Below, piece by piece: positions 50,977 to 60,013 of a stretch of DNA of 60,038 nt; position 1 is the first letter of the stretch, and the number at the start of each line of letters is the position of its first letter. Source of the stretch: Streptomyces katrae (GTDB taxonomy: Bacteria; Actinomycetota; Actinomycetes; Streptomycetales; Streptomycetaceae); NCBI RefSeq assembly GCF_000717655.1, contig NZ_JNZY01000039.1, forward strand, positions 1-60,038, given 5' to 3'. A program made the translations under genes and the position numbers. Under the pieces are notes generated by a model. It was not told the origin of the DNA. It ran no database searches and saw only the letters and a list, made by a program, of their open reading frames with translations.

Positions 50977-51699
50977 ATGCCGAGCGTCCTGATCGTGGAA
51001 GACGACCCCAGCATCCGCCAGTCACTGATCGAGGTGCTGACGGAGCACGGGTATGCCGTGCGCAGCGCTGCCGACGGGTTCGGCGCGCTGCGGGAGGTCA
51101 CCCAGGCCCCCGTCGACGCCGTGGTCCTCGACCTGGGACTGCCCGATCTGGACGGAGGGGACGCCCTGCGGATGATCCGGGGCATTTCCTCCGTACCCGT
51201 ACTGGTGGCCACCGCCCGTGACGACGAGAGGGAGATCATCAAGCTCCTCAACGCGGGCGCCGACGACTACCTGGTCAAGCCCTTCTCCGGGGGGCAGCTC
51301 ATCGCGCGCCTCACCGCCGTCCTGCGGCGCACCAGCCACGTCCCCCCCGCCGGTACCCCGGCGGGCGCACCGGTGGCGGCGACGAGCGAGCCGCTGCGCG
51401 CCACCACCGTGGGCGAGCTGGCGGTGGACCCGGGCGCGCGCACCGCGTACCTGGCCGGCCGGGAGCTCCGTCTCACCCGCCGGGAGTTCGACCTCCTGGC
51501 GTTCCTCGCCCACCACTGCGGCCAGGTCGTCTCCAAACGCCGTCTGCTGACCGAGGTCTGGCGCGAGCCGTACGTGGACGACCAGACCGTCGACGTGCAC
51601 CTGTCGTCCCTGCGCCGCAAGCTCGGCGAACGCGCGGCGGCCCCGCGCTACCTGCTGACCGTCCGGGGCGTCGGCATCAAGCTGGTGGCACCGCGTTGA
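50977..51699 (+). CDS. OmpR-family response regulator
   Basis: This 240-residue protein has a receiver domain (3-120, phospho-acceptor D52 in VVLDLGLPD, KPFSGG at the conserved lysine) and a winged-helix DNA-binding domain (about 140-238). It follows the redox lipoprotein by nine bases and overlaps the kinase gene. The direct repeats upstream of the redox operon are the sort of site such a protein binds, so it may control the operon it belongs to. Confidence 0.9.
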   Translation: MPSVLIVEDDPSIRQSLIEVLTEHGYAVRSAADGFGALREVTQAPVDAVVLDLGLPDLDGGDALRMIRGISSVPVLVATARDDEREIIKLLNAGADDYLVKPFSGGQLIARLTAVLRRTSHVPPAGTPAGAPVAATSEPLRATTVGELAVDPGARTAYLAGRELRLTRREFDLLAFLAHHCGQVVSKRRLLTEVWREPYVDDQTVDVHLSSLRRKLGERAAAPRYLLTVRGVGIKLVAPR

Positions 51700-53099
51700 G
51701 ACGCTCGCTGGCCGGAGTGGCGCTCGCCGTGACCTCCATGGTCGCCCTCTCCTTCCTCATACCGCTGGCCGCGCTGGTGATGTCGCTCGTCAAGGAGCAG
51801 GGCGTCACCGCGGCCGAGCAGCGTGCCGCCGCCCTGGCCCCCGTCCTCACCCTGACCACGGATCCGGACGCCCTGCGGGAATCCGTCGCGAGCCTGGACG
51901 CGGCCGAGGACCTGGTCGTGCATCTGCCGGACGGGGAGCCCCTCGGCAGCTCGAAGGCGCCGGCGAACCTGCTCGAACGGGCCCAGCAGGCACGGGAGTC
52001 CATCTCCCAGGAGATCCCGGGCGGCTGGATATGCCTGCAGCCGGTGGTGCTCCCCGGGGACCGGGTCGCCGTCATCGAGAACTTCGTCCCCGACGCGGAA
52101 CTGACCCGCGGGGTGAAGGAGTCGTGGGCGGTCATGGCCTTCCTGGCCGTGGGGCTGGTCGGCGGTTCCGTACTGGTCGCCGACCGCCTCGGCGCGAAGG
52201 TCGTCCGGTCCTCGAAGAGGCTCGCGCGGGCCTCGCACGCCCTCGGCCAGGGCGACCTGGACACCCGCGTGGACCCCATGGGTCCCAGGGAACTGCGCGA
52301 CGCGGGCGTCGCCTTCAACGCGATGGCCCACCGGATGACGGAGCTGCTCGCCGTCGAACGCGAACTCGTCGCCGACCTGTCCCACCGGCTGCGCACCCCG
52401 CTGACCGCCCTGCACCTGGCGTCCGAGCGGATGGCCGGCACACCGGAGTCGGCCAGGGTCGAGGCGGCGGTCGGCGAACTGGAGGCCGAGCTCCGGGCCA
52501 TCATCGCTGCGGCGCGCACCCCGCTCGCCGTGGGCCCCATGGCCCAGGGCCTGCTCGGTGCGGAAGCGCCCGCAGACCGTCACTCCGTCGGCGCGGGGGC
52601 GTCCGGCCCCCGCTGCGAGACGGCCGAGGTCGTCCGGCGCCGCACCGCCTTCTGGACGGTCCTGGCCGAGCAGCAGAACCGCTCCTGCTCACTCGACCTC
52701 ACCCAGGAACCCACCTCCATCGGCCTCTCCGAGGACGACGTCGCCGCCGTGGTGGACGCCCTCATCGGCAACATCTTCCGCCACACCGCACCCGGGACCC
52801 CGTTCACCGTCCACGTCGTACGGACGGCGCAGGCCGTGGAGCTGGTGGTGGAGGACGGCGGACCGGGCATCCCCGACCCGGACCGGGCCCTCTCCCGCGG
52901 GAGCAGCACCGGTTCCACGGGGCTGGGTCTCGACATCGCGCAACGGGCCGCGAGCGCCACGGGCGGCTCCATGCGCATCGGCCGCGGCCCGCTGGGGGGC
53001 GCGCGCATCACCGTGACGTTCGCCCTTGCCCCACCGGCCCCGTCCGCCCGCAGGCCCCGCATCTCCCGCCGCCGCCCGACCCGCCCGCGCGGACGGTAG
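51696..53099 (+). CDS. Sensor histidine kinase
   Basis: This 467-residue protein starts at TTG in a TTGA overlap with the regulator. It has a helix near residues 4-30, an external sensor domain (about 30-140), a second helix (about 143-165), HAMP (about 165-220), an H-box with H230 in DLSHRLRTP, and an HATPase domain (about 340-440, ALIGNIFRH, DGGPGIPD). It presumably detects envelope stress or redox state and signals to the coupled OmpR-type regulator. The C-terminus is strongly basic. Confidence 0.9.
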   Translation: MRRSLAGVALAVTSMVALSFLIPLAALVMSLVKEQGVTAAEQRAAALAPVLTLTTDPDALRESVASLDAAEDLVVHLPDGEPLGSSKAPANLLERAQQARESISQEIPGGWICLQPVVLPGDRVAVIENFVPDAELTRGVKESWAVMAFLAVGLVGGSVLVADRLGAKVVRSSKRLARASHALGQGDLDTRVDPMGPRELRDAGVAFNAMAHRMTELLAVERELVADLSHRLRTPLTALHLASERMAGTPESARVEAAVGELEAELRAIIAAARTPLAVGPMAQGLLGAEAPADRHSVGAGASGPRCETAEVVRRRTAFWTVLAEQQNRSCSLDLTQEPTSIGLSEDDVAAVVDALIGNIFRHTAPGTPFTVHVVRTAQAVELVVEDGGPGIPDPDRALSRGSSTGSTGLGLDIAQRAASATGGSMRIGRGPLGGARITVTFALAPPAPSARRPRISRRRPTRPRGR

Positions 53100-53158
53100 G
53101 CCGGGCCGCGCGAGCGCCGGGGCCTGCCGGCTCCGGCATGCGCCGGGCCCGGATGCGG

Positions 53159-53215
53159 CGCACGCTGGAGCGTGGGTGCGCAGCGCACGCACGCTGGAGC
53201 GTGGGTGCGCAGCGC
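53159..53215. repeat. Two tandem 28-bp direct repeats
   Basis: Two identical 28-base units (53159-53186 and 53188-53215) each contain the inverted repeat CACGCT-GG-AGCGTG, so each can fold as a hairpin. They lie between the kinase and the MFS gene and may terminate transcription or bind a protein. Confidence 0.7.
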
Positions 53216-53309
53216 CGAGAGGCGCGCCTCGACCGGACGGAGAGCAGGCCCGAGTCCGAAACCGCCCGGGGCGAGGCGTGACCGTCCGCCGGGCCGACGT
53301 GCGGAGGTG

Positions 53310-54728
53310 ATGGCGGTGGCCGACACACGAACCCCGCAGCGGTCGTCCAGCGCTCAGCGGCGCATCCTCGCACCCCTGGCCCTCGCGCAGTTCATCTGCA
53401 GCTTCGCCGGGTCCAACATGAACGTGATGATCAACGACATCAGCGAGGACCTGGACACCACCGTCCAGGGGGTGCAGATCGCCATCACGATCTTCCTCCT
53501 GGTCATGGCCGCGCTGATGATCCCCGGCGGCAAGCTGACCGACCGCTACGGCCGCAAGCGCTGTCTCCTGGTCGGCCTCGTCGTCTACGGCATCGGCGCC
53601 CTTTTGAGCGCCGCCGCCCCGGGGCTGGGCGTACTGATCCTCGGGAACTCGATCCTGGAGGGGATCGGAACGGCGCTGCTCATCCCGCCCGTCTACATCC
53701 TCACGACGCTCATCTTCACGGACCTGACCTCACGGGCCCGCGCCTTCGGCGCCATCATGGCGCTGGGCGGCATCGGCGCCGCCGCCGGGCCGCTGATCGG
53801 CGGGCTCATCACCTCGTGGCTGAGCTGGCGGGCGGCCTTCGTGTTCCAGGCCCTGGTCATCGTGGTGATCATCGTGCTGAGCCGGAGCCTCGAGGACCCG
53901 CTGCCGGCCGATCCGACGCGCCCGTTCGACACCACCGGAGCGGTCCTCTCGGCCGTCGGCCTCATCCTGGTCGTCATGGGCATCCTCGCCGCCGACAACA
54001 ACGTCTGGCTCATGATCGGCCTGCTCGTGCTGGGCGCCCTCGTCCTCCTGTGGTTCTTCCTCTCCGTACGGGCCAAGGAGCGGGCCGGCAAGGAACCCCT
54101 GCTGTCCACCAGCCTGTTCCGCGACCGCACCTCCAACCTGGGCCTCGTCACGCAGAACGTGCAGTGGCTGCTGCTGATGGGTTCCTCGTTCACCATCGCG
54201 GCCTACCTCCAGGTGGTGCGCGGCTACGACGCCGTCCAGACCGGCGTCATCTTCACCGCCGCCACGCTCGGCCTGCTCGTGTCCTCGCTCGCCGCCGAAC
54301 GCCTCGCGAAGCGGTGGCCCCAGCGGACCCTCATCACGACCGGCTTCATCGTCACCCTCGCCGGCATCGTCGTGCTGATCGCCATGGCCGGCAGCTCCCC
54401 GAACCCCTGGGCCCTCACCCCCGGACTCCTGCTGATCGGACTGGGCCTCGGCGTGATGCTGACCCCCTCGGTCAACGTCGTCCAGTCGAGCTTCCCCGAG
54501 GAGCAGCAGGGCGAGATTTCCGGCCTCTCCCGCAGCGTGTCGAACCTCGGATCCTCGCTCGGCACGGCAGTCGCCGGCACCATCCTCGTCGCGGGCCTGA
54601 CCAGCGGCGCCTACGCGGCCGCGATGATCACGCTGGCCGTCGTCGGACTCGTCGGACTCGCTGCCGCGGTACTCCTTCCGAAGAAACCGCGCCCGGTGGC
54701 CGGTCGTGTCCAGCCGAGCACGGAATGA
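53310..54728 (+). CDS. MFS transporter (DHA2-like)
   Basis: This is a 472-residue transporter with about fourteen hydrophobic segments. Motif A, GGKLTDRYGRKR, lies near residue 72, and the WLSWRAAFVFQALV segment is typical of the family. The substrate is unknown. GGAGGTG stands only three bases before the ATG at 53310, so GTG 53316 with better spacing may be the real start. It lies 34 nt ahead of PPK2 and might be cotranscribed with it. Confidence 0.85.
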   Translation: MAVADTRTPQRSSSAQRRILAPLALAQFICSFAGSNMNVMINDISEDLDTTVQGVQIAITIFLLVMAALMIPGGKLTDRYGRKRCLLVGLVVYGIGALLSAAAPGLGVLILGNSILEGIGTALLIPPVYILTTLIFTDLTSRARAFGAIMALGGIGAAAGPLIGGLITSWLSWRAAFVFQALVIVVIIVLSRSLEDPLPADPTRPFDTTGAVLSAVGLILVVMGILAADNNVWLMIGLLVLGALVLLWFFLSVRAKERAGKEPLLSTSLFRDRTSNLGLVTQNVQWLLLMGSSFTIAAYLQVVRGYDAVQTGVIFTAATLGLLVSSLAAERLAKRWPQRTLITTGFIVTLAGIVVLIAMAGSSPNPWALTPGLLLIGLGLGVMLTPSVNVVQSSFPEEQQGEISGLSRSVSNLGSSLGTAVAGTILVAGLTSGAYAAAMITLAVVGLVGLAAAVLLPKKPRPVAGRVQPSTE

Positions 54729-54762
54729 CCATGCGGAACGTCCTCACGCGAGGTGATGGGTG

Positions 54763-55755
54763 ATGTCGGACGAGAGAGCCGAACGCATCGCGGATTTCAT
54801 CGAGCCGCTACGGGTACGGCCGGGGTCGAAGGTGCACCTGGAGCGGGACTTCGATCCCCGCTACAAGGCCGGCGTCAAGAAGCGGAACGCGATCGAGCTG
54901 CTGCAGACCGGCGTGTCACTGCTCGCCGAGTACCAGGAGCGGCTGGCCGCCCAGCACACGTACGGCGTGGTGCTCTGTCTCCAGGCACTCGACGCCGGAG
55001 GCAAGGACGGGACGATCCGCCACGTGATGAGCGGGGTCAATCCCCAGGGCGTACGCGTCAGCAGCTTCAAGGTGCCGTCCTCCGAGGAGCTCGACCACGA
55101 CTACCTGTGGCGCTACGCCCAGCGGCTGCCCGCGCGCGGCGAGATCGCCATCTTCAACCGCTCGCACTACGAGGAAGTCCTCGTCGTACGGGTCCACCCC
55201 GAGAACCTCGTCCGGCAGAAGCTGCCGGACGGCTCGTTCGGGCCGGGCATCTGGGACCGGCGCTACCGGGAGATCAACCGCTGGGAGCGGTACCTCACGG
55301 ACAACGGGTTCAAGGTGGTGAAGATCTTCCTCAACCTGTCCAAGGAGGAGCAGCGCATCCGCTTCCTGAAGCGGATCGACCTGCCGGAGAAGAACTGGAA
55401 GTTCTCCGCCGCCGACGTCCGCGAGCGGCGCCGGTGGGACGACTACCAGGACGCGTTCTCCGAGATGCTGTCCGCCACGAGTACGCGGTGGGCTCCGTGG
55501 TACGTCGTACCGGCGGACCGCAAGTGGTTCGCGCGGATCTGCGCGGCGGCGGTCCTCGCGCACACCCTGATGGAGATCGATCCTCAGTACCCCGACGTGG
55601 GGGAAGAGGCACGCAAGGACCTCCTCGTCACCAAACGGGGGCTGGAGCGCGAGGCCCCCGCCGGGGCCGTGGCCGATCCGTACACCGCCCGGCACCCGCC
55701 GGCGGAACACGAGCACCGCAAGGGACGGAAGGGGCGGGGGAAGAAGCGCGGCTAG
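54763..55755 (+). CDS. ppk2: Polyphosphate kinase 2 (PPK2)
   Basis: This 330-residue PPK2 transfers phosphate between polyphosphate and nucleotides. Walker A is DAGGKDGT near residue 77; Walker B and lid residues follow (FNRSHYEEVLV, KRIDLPEKNWKFS). It is one-domain in length. The tail is rich in Lys/Arg/His/Glu and may bind polyphosphate. The ATG at 54763 follows GAGGTGATGGGTG. Subclass (ADP, GDP or AMP use) is not decided here. Confidence 0.9.
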   Translation: MSDERAERIADFIEPLRVRPGSKVHLERDFDPRYKAGVKKRNAIELLQTGVSLLAEYQERLAAQHTYGVVLCLQALDAGGKDGTIRHVMSGVNPQGVRVSSFKVPSSEELDHDYLWRYAQRLPARGEIAIFNRSHYEEVLVVRVHPENLVRQKLPDGSFGPGIWDRRYREINRWERYLTDNGFKVVKIFLNLSKEEQRIRFLKRIDLPEKNWKFSAADVRERRRWDDYQDAFSEMLSATSTRWAPWYVVPADRKWFARICAAAVLAHTLMEIDPQYPDVGEEARKDLLVTKRGLEREAPAGAVADPYTARHPPAEHEHRKGRKGRGKKRG

Positions 55756-55818
55756 CGACCCTCGGACGGCGCGCGAACGGCCCGGATGCGTCCGCGGTCC
55801 CGTATCGGAGGCAGAACC

Positions 55819-56325
55819 ATGACAACGCGGTCGGACTCTGTGGCAGAACGGCCCCGGGCTGCGGGGGACGGCTGGTACACGCGCTCCCCCGAGCAGGTCG
55901 TGGCGGCGTTCGGTATCGATCCCGCGGTCGGTCTGTCCGCGGCGCGGGCCGCCCAACTCCTGACCGCGCACGGCCCGAACGCACTGCCCGAGGAGCAGCG
56001 GACTCCGGCCTGGCGGCGGGTCCTCGCGCAGTACCGCAGTTACATGCAGATCGTCCTGGTGGCCGCGGCGATCGTCTCGCTGGTCATCCAGGAGTGGACC
56101 ACTGGGATCCTGCTGGTCGCGCTGACGCTGCTGAACGCGGTCGTGGGCCTGCGCCAGGAGGGCAAGGCCGAGAGCGCCATGAACGCGCTGAAGTCGATGA
56201 TGAAGGCGACGGCACGGGTGCGCAGGGACGGTACGGAGGCCGAGATCCCCGCCGAGCAGGCGAAGGACACCGGCCCGCTGACGGGCAGCCGGCTGCTCGT
56301 GGCCCGCCCCTCGAGGGCCGCGTGA
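55819..56325 (+). pseudogene. Truncated P-type cation ATPase (N-terminal fragment)
   Basis: The 168-residue open frame is the N-terminus of a P-type ATPase: the cation-ATPase N domain (about 15-70), the first two transmembrane helices (about 75-115) and the start of the actuator domain (to VRRDGTEAEIPAEQ). The TGE, DKTGT and nucleotide-binding parts are absent, and the last 20 residues are unrelated. It cannot pump ions. The SulP gene starts 13 bases later. A deletion joined the two; a small regulatory role for the fragment is possible but unsupported. Confidence 0.7.
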
Positions 56326-56338
56326 GGAAGGCGCGTAA

Positions 56339-58108
56339 GTGACCACCCGGCACCACGGCCACGGGGTCCTCTCCCGCTTCCGGGCGGTTCCCGGGTTCCG
56401 CGCCGTTTCGGCCTACCGGCGCGAGTGGCTCGTCAAGGACCTGGTCGCGGGAGTCGTCCTGACCACGCTGCTGGTGCCGCAGGGCATGGCGTACGCCGAG
56501 CTGGCGGGCCTGCCTGCCATCACCGGCCTGTACACGACGATCCTCTGCCTGCTGGGATACGCGGTGTTCGGCCCCTCCCGGATCCTGGTGCTGGGCCCGG
56601 ACTCCTCGCTGGGGCCGATGATCGCCGCCACCGTGCTGCCCCTGGTGGCCGCCGGCGGGGATCCCGACCGGGCCGTCGCGCTGGCGTCGATGCTCGCGGT
56701 CATGGTGGCGGCGATCATGATCCTGGCCTCGGTGGCGAAGCTCGGCTTCATCGCCGACCTGATCTCCAAACCGACGATGATCGGCTACATGAACGGTCTG
56801 GCGCTGACCATCCTGATCGGTCAGCTGCCCAAGCTGCTCGGTTTCAAGGTGGAGGCGGACAACCTGATCGGCGAGTGCGCCGGCCTCGTGCAGAAACTCG
56901 CCGACGGGGCGGCGGTACCGGCCTCCGCCGCCGTGGGCCTCGGTGGGATCGCCCTGATCCTGGTCATGCAGCGTTTCCTGCCGAAGATCCCCGCGGTGCT
57001 CGTGATGGTGGTCCTGGCCATCGGCGCGGCCGCCGCCTTCGACCTGGACGAGCACGGCGTCGGCCTGGTCGGGGTACTGCCCGAGGGCTTCCCGCCGTTC
57101 ACGATCCCCGAAGTGCGGCTCGCCGACCTGGCGCCGCTGCTCGGCGGTGCGCTGGGCATCGCCCTGGTGTCCTTGGCCGACACGATCTCCAACGCGTCCG
57201 CCTTCGCGGCGCGTACGGGCCAGGAGGTCCGCGGCAACCAGGAGATGGCGGGCGTCGGTGCGGCCAACCTGGCGGCCGCCCTCTTCCAGGGCTTCCCCGT
57301 CAGCACCAGCGGGTCCCGGACGGCAGTGGCGGAGCGGGCGGGCTCCAGGAGCCAGCTCACCGGCGTCGTCGGAGCGGCGCTCATCGTCCTCATGCTCGTG
57401 CTGGCTCCGGGCCTGTTCCGCAACCTCCCCCAGCCGGCCCTGGCCGCCGTGGTCATCACCGCGTCGCTGTCCCTGGCCGACGTGCCCGGGGCCGTTCGGC
57501 TGTGGCGGCAGGGCCGGGCGGAGTTCCTGCTGTGCTTCGCGGCCTTCGCCGGCGTGGCCCTGCTCGGTGTGCTGCCCGGGATCGCCGTCGCCGTGGGCCT
57601 GTCCGTACTCAACGTCTTCCGGCGCGCCTGGTGGCCGTACGACACCGTACTGGGGCGGGTGCAGGGCCTGGAGGGCTACCACGACATCCGCTCCTACCCT
57701 CAGGCCGAACAGCTGCCGGGCCTGGTCATCTACCGGTTCGACGCCCCGCTGTTCTTCGCCAACGCCAAGACCTTCCGCGACGAGGTCAGGCGACTGGCCG
57801 GCGCGGACCCGAGGCCGAGCTGGATCGTGGTCGCGGCGGAGCCCATGACCGACGTGGACACCACCGCCGCCGACGTCCTGGAAGAGCTCGACGAGGCGCT
57901 CAACGCGGACGGCGTCCACCTCGTGTTCGCCGAGCTCAAGGACCCCGTGCGGCGGAAGATCGAGCGGTACGAACTCACCCGGACCATCGACCCCGCGCAC
58001 TTCTTCCCCACCGTCGAGACCGCCGTCGCCGCCTTCCGCCTGCGCACCGGGGCGCAGTGGTCGCCCGGGCACGGGGCCGCCCCGCCTCCGCCCGCCGACG
58101 GGATGTGA
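56339..58108 (+). CDS. SulP-family anion transporter with STAS domain
   Basis: This 589-residue transporter has about twelve membrane helices (SulP signatures LLVPQGMAYAELAGLP and FPVSTSGSRTA) and a cytoplasmic STAS domain (about 440-565). SulP proteins carry sulfate, bicarbonate or other anions. The GTG start follows GAGGAAG. It is 13 nt past the truncated ATPase and convergent with the lipid kinase gene. Confidence 0.9.
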   Translation: MTTRHHGHGVLSRFRAVPGFRAVSAYRREWLVKDLVAGVVLTTLLVPQGMAYAELAGLPAITGLYTTILCLLGYAVFGPSRILVLGPDSSLGPMIAATVLPLVAAGGDPDRAVALASMLAVMVAAIMILASVAKLGFIADLISKPTMIGYMNGLALTILIGQLPKLLGFKVEADNLIGECAGLVQKLADGAAVPASAAVGLGGIALILVMQRFLPKIPAVLVMVVLAIGAAAAFDLDEHGVGLVGVLPEGFPPFTIPEVRLADLAPLLGGALGIALVSLADTISNASAFAARTGQEVRGNQEMAGVGAANLAAALFQGFPVSTSGSRTAVAERAGSRSQLTGVVGAALIVLMLVLAPGLFRNLPQPALAAVVITASLSLADVPGAVRLWRQGRAEFLLCFAAFAGVALLGVLPGIAVAVGLSVLNVFRRAWWPYDTVLGRVQGLEGYHDIRSYPQAEQLPGLVIYRFDAPLFFANAKTFRDEVRRLAGADPRPSWIVVAAEPMTDVDTTAADVLEELDEALNADGVHLVFAELKDPVRRKIERYELTRTIDPAHFFPTVETAVAAFRLRTGAQWSPGHGAAPPPPADGM

Positions 58109-58141
58109 CCGCCCGCCCCCGGTGCCGGCACGGTGCGCCGC

Positions 58142-59482
58142 TCAGGCGGGATCGCGTCCCGCGGCGGTCCGCCCCATGGTCAGCGCCAGCCGCCGTACCC
58201 GGTGCCAGTCCATCGGCGGCGCGGCGCGCGGCACGCCGGGACGGTGCCGCGGCACGCGCACGCGCAGGGCGCCGGACGCGATACGGCAGCGCACGGGAGT
58301 GGACAGCACCAGGGCCTCGCCGTCGACGCCGACGGGGATGGCGGGAGCGTCGGCGTCGACGACGACCTCACGGGCGGTGACTGCGGTCAGCCCGTGGCCC
58401 TGCCTGCCGTGCAGCAGCAGCCCGGCCGCCTCGGCGGCGCTCGCGACGTCCACGCCGAGCACCCCCAGCTCGCCGGAGTCCAGTCGCTCCCGGCGCCCGA
58501 CCCCCGCCGCATCCCCCCTCTGATAGGGGTTGTTGCTCACCAGCACGGCCTGGGGGCCGTCCAGGGCCACTGCATCTGCACGGACGCTCAGCCGCGAGCC
58601 ACTGGCGTGGGTCAGCAGGGCCGGCAGCATCTCGAGGATGGTGCGGGCTTTGTCGTCACGGTAGGCCGGACTCTGCACGACCTCCGCGTACACGCCGAAC
58701 GAGGCGCTGTTGACGAAGACGCGGCCGGGGTTTCCGGCCGCCGGTTCTCCCTCATGGAGGTACCCGAGGTCGACGCGCAGTTCTACGCCGTCGGTCAGTG
58801 CCTCCAGACACCGGGAGGGATCCTGCCGGTCGAGGCCCAGATCCATGGCGAAGTGGTTGCGCGTGCCGGCGCTGATCACCATGAACGGAATGTCGTGCTC
58901 CACGGCCACGGCGGCGACCAGGGCCTGCGTACCGTCGCCACCTGCGACACCCAGCAGGTCGGCCCCGCCCTCGACGGCCTGCCGCGCCAGCTCGGCCACG
59001 TCCTGCCGGTGGTCCGGATCCAGTACGACGACCTCGGCACCGAGGTCCCTGGCCCGCTCCGCCAGGCGGAACTTCCCGACCTTTCCGCCACCCGAGCGCG
59101 GATTCATGATCACGAAGGGCCGCTCGGCCCGGACGACGGAGCGCTCCGGCATGCCCGGCGCGGTGTCCTCGGCCAGGGCGGCGCTGCCCGCTGCGACGGC
59201 CAGCGCCCACAGGGCGAGGGAGGCCAGGACGACCCACAGCAGCCCGGCGGCCGAGTACAGCAGCAGGACGGCGAGCGGCGCCAAGACCACCAGCAGCCCG
59301 GCGAGCACCCTGATCCAGCCGGTGTGGGTGAGCAGCCACCACACGCCCGCCGCCGTGAGGACCAGTCCTGCCCACCCCAGCGCCATCAGCACGAGGCTCG
59401 CGAGGCCGCCGAACACCACCAGCACCGCGAGCGCCGCCAGGCCCGTCACCAGGGCCAGGCGCGCGGTCCACCGCCTGCTCAT
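58142..59482 (-). CDS. Diacylglycerol-kinase-family lipid kinase with N-terminal membrane domain
   Basis: This 446-residue protein has three or four hydrophobic helices (about 10-105) followed by a DAGK catalytic domain (about 118-430) with NPRSGGGKV near 127, the GGDGT nucleotide loop near 185, and a conserved ISAGTRNHFA segment. It phosphorylates a lipid such as diacylglycerol or a sphingoid-type base. The ATG at 59482 has GGGAGG nine bases upstream. Confidence 0.85.
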   Translation of the reverse strand: MSRRWTARLALVTGLAALAVLVVFGGLASLVLMALGWAGLVLTAAGVWWLLTHTGWIRVLAGLLVVLAPLAVLLLYSAAGLLWVVLASLALWALAVAAGSAALAEDTAPGMPERSVVRAERPFVIMNPRSGGGKVGKFRLAERARDLGAEVVVLDPDHRQDVAELARQAVEGGADLLGVAGGDGTQALVAAVAVEHDIPFMVISAGTRNHFAMDLGLDRQDPSRCLEALTDGVELRVDLGYLHEGEPAAGNPGRVFVNSASFGVYAEVVQSPAYRDDKARTILEMLPALLTHASGSRLSVRADAVALDGPQAVLVSNNPYQRGDAAGVGRRERLDSGELGVLGVDVASAAEAAGLLLHGRQGHGLTAVTAREVVVDADAPAIPVGVDGEALVLSTPVRCRIASGALRVRVPRHRPGVPRAAPPMDWHRVRRLALTMGRTAAGRDPA

Positions 59483-59714
59483 GGGGCAACCTCCCGCCGC
59501 TTCACCGGTCACCGGCTGCCGGTCAGCAGCCGGCCACCCCCTTCAGGCTACGAGCGCCGCCCCCGCACGGCCCGCCATCGCTGCCGTCCGCGTCGACTTT
59601 CGGGCCTTGGGACCATGACCTCGCAAGGCACCATGTCCCCTGGCCCCCGCCGTCCCTCCGCCGGAAGGCGCCGGCCCCGACCGGGGGCGGTCCGGCGGCG
59701 CGGCGGACCCCTCG

Positions 59715-59912
59715 GTGGCGACCCTCCGCTACGGCACCGGCACCGCCGGTCTGGCGGCCGCGGTGGTCGCGGCCCGGGCGGACCCGGGGATGTGGCTGCC
59801 GGAGCAGTGCCGCGCCCTCGGAACGATCCTGGCGGTCACGTACCGCTGGATGCGCGCGGCGGTGTGCTGCCTGCTGCTGGGCGCCGCAGCGTTCGCGGCA
59901 GCCCTGCGGTGA
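59715..59912 (+). CDS. Possible small membrane protein
   Basis: A 65-codon frame from GTG 59715 has two hydrophobic segments and GC-rich third positions, but the ribosome site is weak and there is no known family. Treat it as provisional. Confidence 0.35.
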   Translation: MATLRYGTGTAGLAAAVVAARADPGMWLPEQCRALGTILAVTYRWMRAAVCCLLLGAAAFAAALR

Positions 59913-59975
59913 GGGGGTGACGGAAGGACGTCCGGGTCACGGCCGGCGCCGTGCGCGGTGGACGGGTGGGCGCGC

Positions 59976-60013
59976 GAAGACGCCCGGCCGGGAGGTCCCG
60001 GCCGGGCGTCTTC
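59976..60013. terminator. Strong hairpin at the window end
   Basis: Perfect 18-base arms (GAAGACGCCCGGCCGGGA and its complement) are separated by GG. It could end transcripts from either side; the gene beyond is not visible. Confidence 0.75.

Noticed and set aside
53159..53215. CRISPR array
   Set aside because: There are only two copies, spaced by a single base, so no spacers exist and no cas genes are nearby.
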